This document shows, piece after piece, positions 59,900 through 64,000 of a stretch of 64,000 bases of DNA. A program made the position numbers and the translations under genes. Within the stretch, counting starts at the first letter, position 1. Each line of letters starts with the position of its first letter. The notes under the pieces are model-generated. The model had not been told where the DNA came from, made no database searches, and saw only the letters and a list, made by a program, of their open reading frames with translations. The stretch is from Amaurobius ferox (lineage: Eukaryota > Arthropoda > Arachnida > Araneae > Amaurobiidae), in NCBI GenBank assembly GCA_951213105.1, contig OX578138.1, forward strand, positions 94,034,914 to 94,098,913. Direction: 5' to 3'.

Positions 59900-61160
59900 T
59901 TTTAACACATTCCAACATAGTTGAAAGAATGTATGCTTTTGTTCATTCATTCTATCTGTCTGTATCTTTCGCAAGATAACTACCGTAAAAATGAATTTAT
60001 CAAAATTAAATTTTAGTATGTTGCTGAGACAGTCTGTGGGACATATGGGAATGTAAATGAATAATATCACTCAATTTGTTTTGAATTGAACCTGGTTTGA
60101 AAAAGTGAAATACATTGAACCGTACGGGACCTAATTTTTCATACTTTTTTTAAGTTAATTCAAAATTCACAAATTGTTTCGAAAATTTTAGGATATATTT
60201 AAATTATCCCATAAAATATATAAAAAAATTTAGCAAAATATATATGGTTATTTTTAATATAAATATTAAAATAATAATTACACTCATATTACCTGAAGGT
60301 ATCAGGTGACTCACTTCAAAATATAATGTGGCATCCATATTTTTGCCGTATTGTAAAAATTGTGATTTTTAAAGTTCTTTTAAATTTATATTTAGTGCTG
60401 CATCCGTCCTAAAACTGTTTTATTTTTGCGTAATTTATGTGCACCTATTTTCAGCGCCAAAGCAATTAAAATATTTTTAAATTTAAATGACCATTAAACT
60501 TTGATTAATTCTACAACAAAGAATAATTTTAATGGATGCAGAATGTAAACACGTGATTGTAAGATGAGTTGTATAAGAATATCAAATTTATTTTCACACA
60601 AAATTAGAAAAAATAGAAAAATGGATTGTAAAAATTGTGATTTTTAAAGTTCTTTTAAATTTATATTTAGTGCTGCATCCGTCCTAAAACCGTTTTATTT
60701 TTGCGTAGTTTATGTGCACCTATTTTCTGCGCCAAAGCAATTAAAATATTTTTAAATTTAAATGATCATTAAACTTTGATTAATTTTACAACGAAACCTA
60801 ATTTTAATGGATGCAGAATGTAAACAAGTGATTGTAATATGAGTTGTATAAGAATATCAAATTTGTTTTCACACAAAATTATGTATCTCTAGAGTCTGGA
60901 ATAACAGTAATATGCATGAAATATTCACTGCTTTTACATATAGATCCAGACAATTTATATTTCGATGACGTTATTCGAATAAAATTCATTTTTTTTTATG
61001 AAGTCTTAAGTTTATATAATAAAGTAATGCAGTACTACGATAATTTAAAATATATCAGCCTTGAATGAATCGCATTTTAAATCTGTTTCAATAAAATTGC
61101 ATTTCAGTTGGAGAGTGTTCCATAATCAATGCTTTATGCATGGTTGATATTTCTAGTTAA
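59900..61160 (+). mobile_element. Family C element, copy 3, with internal duplication
   Basis: Hairpin end 'acacattccaac-ata-gttgaaagaatgt', then the usual body, ending 'ccataatcaatgctttatgc'. A ~250-bp internal block starting 'tgtgatttttaaagttcttt' at 60361 is repeated from 60636 (offset 275 bp) with few differences, which explains the greater length compared with copies 1 and 2. Non-coding. Confidence 0.88.
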
Positions 61161-61518
61161 GTTTTAAAGTGATCTAACAACGTTAAACACACCTTGCAAA
61201 TATAGTTCTACTTTATAAAAGGTTTCTGTCGTTTGAAAGTAAAGTCAAGGAATCCCTCACCGCAGTTTCTGAGAACACAATGGGGATAAATAGATTCAAT
61301 ATTAATTTTGAATGGGTTATCAAGTAGCACATACATTTTGGGATAATTTTAGGTCAATATTTTTCCTTTTAAAATCAAATTATTAAAACTGAGTAGATTT
61401 CGATAGTTATCTTGGGACAGAACTGTCGTTAGAACGTAAATATACAGATTCTTCAAATATCCCTAAACGGAAAACATTATTTTAGTTGATGTAAAGTGAG
61501 ATTTGAATGCGGCAGAAC
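61161..61518. other. No recognisable gene
   Basis: Spacer between family C copy 3 and the long-TIR element. Confidence 0.5.
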
Positions 61519-62150
61519 TCACAAGGGAACCTCAACTTTTGTTCTGGCTAGTTTCAGCTGGAATTGGGAGGAAACGTTAGGTACGAGCGGTCCCTGAAAT
61601 ATATCTTGAATTGAGCGTGGAGATCCGTAGAAAAAAAATCCCAAAATGTACATGTATTAGCATGGGAAAAATTTCTTCTTCTCTTTTTGCTACTCTGAAC
61701 ACATTTGAATGTACATTTATGGCTGGAACAAACTAATTAATGGAAACCATTATGCTAATAATGTATATAATAATGTATATAATTGCTGAAGAATATGTTG
61801 AATAATTGTAATTTCATCATACAGTAATTTGTATTCGTAATAAAATATTTGGTTTCCATTACAAAAATAATGTACAATCATGAATGTCATATTGCGTCAT
61901 TTTTACATAAACATACCTCATGTACGTTTGTTTCTTCTTAATCACACACTCTACGTAAATATACATATTGTAATTCAAATAAGAGCTACCAAACATGCTA
62001 ATCCATGCAAATTTTGGGATTTTTTTTTCTACGGATCTCCACGCTCAATTCAAGAGAGATTTCAGAGACATTAGTTTCTTGTTAGTACCTACCGTTTCTA
62101 TCCAGTTCCAGTTGACACTAGCCGGATTAAAAGTTGAGGTTCCCTTGTCA
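61519..62150. mobile_element. Non-autonomous element with ~150-bp TIRs
   Basis: 61519-61665 is the inverse of 61993-62150. Both start with (T)CACAAGGGAACCTCAACTTT-type ends and include 'gaattgagcgtggagatccg' and 'tagaaaaaaaatcccaaaa'. The ~330-bp interior has no transposase, only an inner 'taatggaaaccatta/tttggtttccattac' short inverted pair. No clear target duplication was found, so the superfamily is open. Confidence 0.85.
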
Positions 62151-62329
62151 GTAATAGATATTTTAATGACTGAAAGTACAGGATTATCATACCATAACAC
62201 CATGCCTAAGTTAAATGTATTATTTCACATAACAATCTTGCTCGTATAAGTCAACTGGTAAAATTACAATCCTCATATAAATCTTAATATATTTAACCAA
62301 TTTTAAAATTTCCCTACACCGCCACTTAG

Positions 62330-62550
62330 GATTAAATATCTTCAATATATGAAGCCATTTTTCTCGCTCAATTACTGTATCGCAGATAGCCTTGAAAGAC
62401 TACTCCAATACATCATGGAAATGTCCATTAATTTTAACAACAGTTCGTTAAAGACCGATTTAACTTTTTTTAAATATTGCATTCGTCCATTAAATGCACC
62501 TGCCTGGAACCCGTAATGTCATAGTTTGATATTAACCCTTGAAGCCTTGA
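62330..62550 (-). repeat. Family F repeat, copy 3
   Basis: 'atcgcagatagcctt', 'cgttaaagaccgattta' and 'ccattaaatgcacctgc' follow the order of copy 2. Confidence 0.75.
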
Positions 62551-62877
62551 AGTTTTATTTCATTTCTGAGACAATAACGGTTTTAAATTGCTTCTAAAGT
62601 GATGTATTATTTACGAAATACTATTTTTATTTTGTGTCCCGTTCTAATAATTTTAATTTGTTCTTTAGGGGGTAAATGCGTTTTTAAAGGGTGTGTGTCT
62701 ATCATAGAAATATATTTAGATTTAAATGTGTTCTGTGTATAAAATGAGACAAGCAAGTTTTATTTTATTATTTTCTTACTGTAGGCAAAGGATGTATTCA
62801 GGTATTTAGTAAAGGAGATTGAAAATATTTGTATTTTAGAAACTATTTTCAGCGAAATCTATCTATTGTTGTTAATG
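62551..62877. other. No recognisable gene
   Basis: AT-rich spacer. Confidence 0.5.
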
Positions 62878-63070
62878 TTGTTACTTCCGTTTGGCTTAGT
62901 CCTGAACTAGACCAAGTTCCCGAGTCCATGAATCCCAAGAAAATCCAAAACTAACAGGGGTTCAGAGTTAAGATTGTCCCGGGATAGTCCAAGACATTCA
63001 AGGAGATATTGAGGAGAAGCCTCCACAAGGTAGCACTAAGTGCAGATGTGATAAACTTTACTATCCCGAT
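62878..63070 (-). mobile_element. SINE or LINE 3' end, AAC-rich tail
   Basis: Read on the minus strand, a moderately GC-rich body ('gtgctaccttgtggaggctt', 'actatcccgggacaatc') ends 'gccaaacggaagtaacaacattaacaaca'-like. The end resembles the 3' end of the SINE at 34238-34519 (GCCGAAACAGGAGGT, then AAC repeats). No promoter boxes are visible, so whether it is a SINE or a LINE 3' end is open. Confidence 0.55.
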
Positions 63071-63247
63071 CGAAAGTAAGACATTTTAAATGCCCAATAA
63101 TGAACCTGAAAAATGTTGGGCATCTATGTATTTATACTATTGAAAAGTGATAAAATAGCTGCATTTTGCAGCTAGCTGGAATGTTTGTTAGCTGATTTCC
63201 GAAGCCCCTACTCGGCATAGAAGCGATCGGCTGCATCTTAAAAAGCA

Positions 63248-63535
63248 GGTTGTTGTTGTTTTTGTTGCTTATCCTCCAATGTCTGACGAGGTCAGATGAG
63301 ATCCATAAGTCCCATTGACTCTCAGAAAGTCTAGCACAAAAAGTGGATCGCGATTGATATCCTCCTTGGAGAGACTCATGCAATCCATTATATGCTCTGC
63401 AGAAGCCTGATGGTCGTGGCACTTGGTGCAGGCGGCAAAGACCTTTCTGCCCTCATTAAAAGAGAGGCACTTGATGTGACCACTGGCAAGTCTAGAAATC
63501 ACAGTCTGGGAACCTCTGTCATACGGGAGGTCTAG
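63248..63535 (-). pseudogene. LINE 3' end: C-terminal zinc motif and (AAC)n tail
   Basis: Minus strand, 5'-truncated. From about 63535 it encodes SRLASGHIKCLSF, then CTKCHDHQASAEHIMDC (a CxxC ... H ... C zinc-type motif), then DPLFVLDFLRVNG. This is the end of the polyprotein of an abundant arthropod non-LTR element, which normally finishes in a short GLMDLx stretch. Here one extra base before that stretch shifts the frame, so the original stop (63292-63294) is bypassed. The 3' UTR is short and the tail 'caacaaaaacaacaacaac' ends at 63248. The reverse transcriptase and endonuclease are missing. It is a good candidate for a 3' end of the kind that drives the (AAC)n-tailed SINEs. Confidence 0.82.
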
Positions 63536-64000
63536 AAAATTGCGATTCTAGAAAACGGAGGTATCAAAACTAACGCGGACTACGAATGGAATATCCGAAA
63601 AATTTGATAGATTTTTTTTTTAATATTCGAAAAAACCTCCTTTTTTGGGGATAAAAGGAGGGAGGGAGGGCAAAAAATGTATTTTCTATTTCAAAAATTA
63701 ATTTAGAGCTTCGTTGTTTTATTTTTTTGAACGAGAGGCAGATAAATTTCCAGAAGCCTCTAGAAACCCGAATTGTTATACATTTGATAGTTTTTTATAC
63801 TGATTTTAAAAACGATTAACAACTAAGTTCACGAGGCTTTACAAAAATTCAGCGTATTGGTTGTTTAAAAACTGTCGTCATCAAAATACTTTTAGAGATA
63901 TGGTATTCTAAATTTGTCATCGTGAAATTTCATCCCTTAGCTTTCAAAAAGTCCAATTTGTATCGTTGTCACTAAGTTTGTTAGTTTTTTAGAACTATAT
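63536..64000. other. No recognisable gene
   Basis: Contains a T run near 63610-63620 and a 'ggagggagggaggg' patch at 63657-63670. No gene to the window end. Confidence 0.5.

Overview
The window looks like AT-rich, repeat-dense DNA from an arthropod nuclear genome, most likely a chelicerate and probably a spider. This rests on the mix of elements: Tc1/mariner elements with DUF4817-type transposase fragments, a hAT MITE, (AAC)n-tailed SINEs and LINE ends, and long (TA)n tracts. The species call is inference. There is no bacterial-style gene organisation and no intact host gene. I found no intact coding sequence of any kind. Most open frames are chance products of AT-rich sequence or shadows of transposon remnants.

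Layout. 0-8 kb: a family B end fragment; a 90-bp tandem array that keeps a 178-codon frame open; a textbook non-autonomous hAT element with a perfect 8-bp target duplication; then a 319-bp tandem repeat carrying a family A element and a large foldback. 8-16 kb: a LINE 3' end remnant, family B copies, a GC-rich island of unknown origin and family C copy 1. 16.4-19 kb: a decayed tandem array (family D) containing a second foldback. 20.1-21.6 kb: a complete-length but dead Tc1 element. 24.3-27.1 kb: a deleted DD37D transposase and a reverse transcriptase remnant of Penelope-like appearance. 29.5-34.5 kb: families E, B and A, a mariner-type deletion derivative with ~100-bp TIRs, and a tRNA-derived SINE. 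37.5-42.8 kb: a (TA)n tract, a second SINE, a 30-bp minisatellite, family C copy 2, and a two-exon remnant of a Cys-rich conserved arthropod gene with a Tc1 element inserted just upstream of its ATG. 43-50 kb: families E, C and B and an AATATTGG-rich repeat. 50-64 kb: family F, a 63-bp tandem array with a long open frame, two close family A copies, family C copy 3 with an internal duplication, a long-TIR element, and (AAC)n-tailed SINE/LINE ends.

How the pieces relate. Nearly everything is mobile-element debris, often nested. The most interesting recurring theme is a set of non-autonomous families (A, B and C) that are not simple TIR elements. In A and C, and more weakly in B, one terminus is a hairpin palindrome and one arm of it recurs near the opposite terminus. 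Families A and B also share a T-flanked TCTGATGTGGGC-type end. This could fit a Helitron2/Helentron-like or otherwise unclassified mechanism, but the window holds no Rep/helicase, so the class is unproven. The SINEs and the LINE 3' ends share (AAC)n tails, which suggests LINE-dependent SINE mobilisation.
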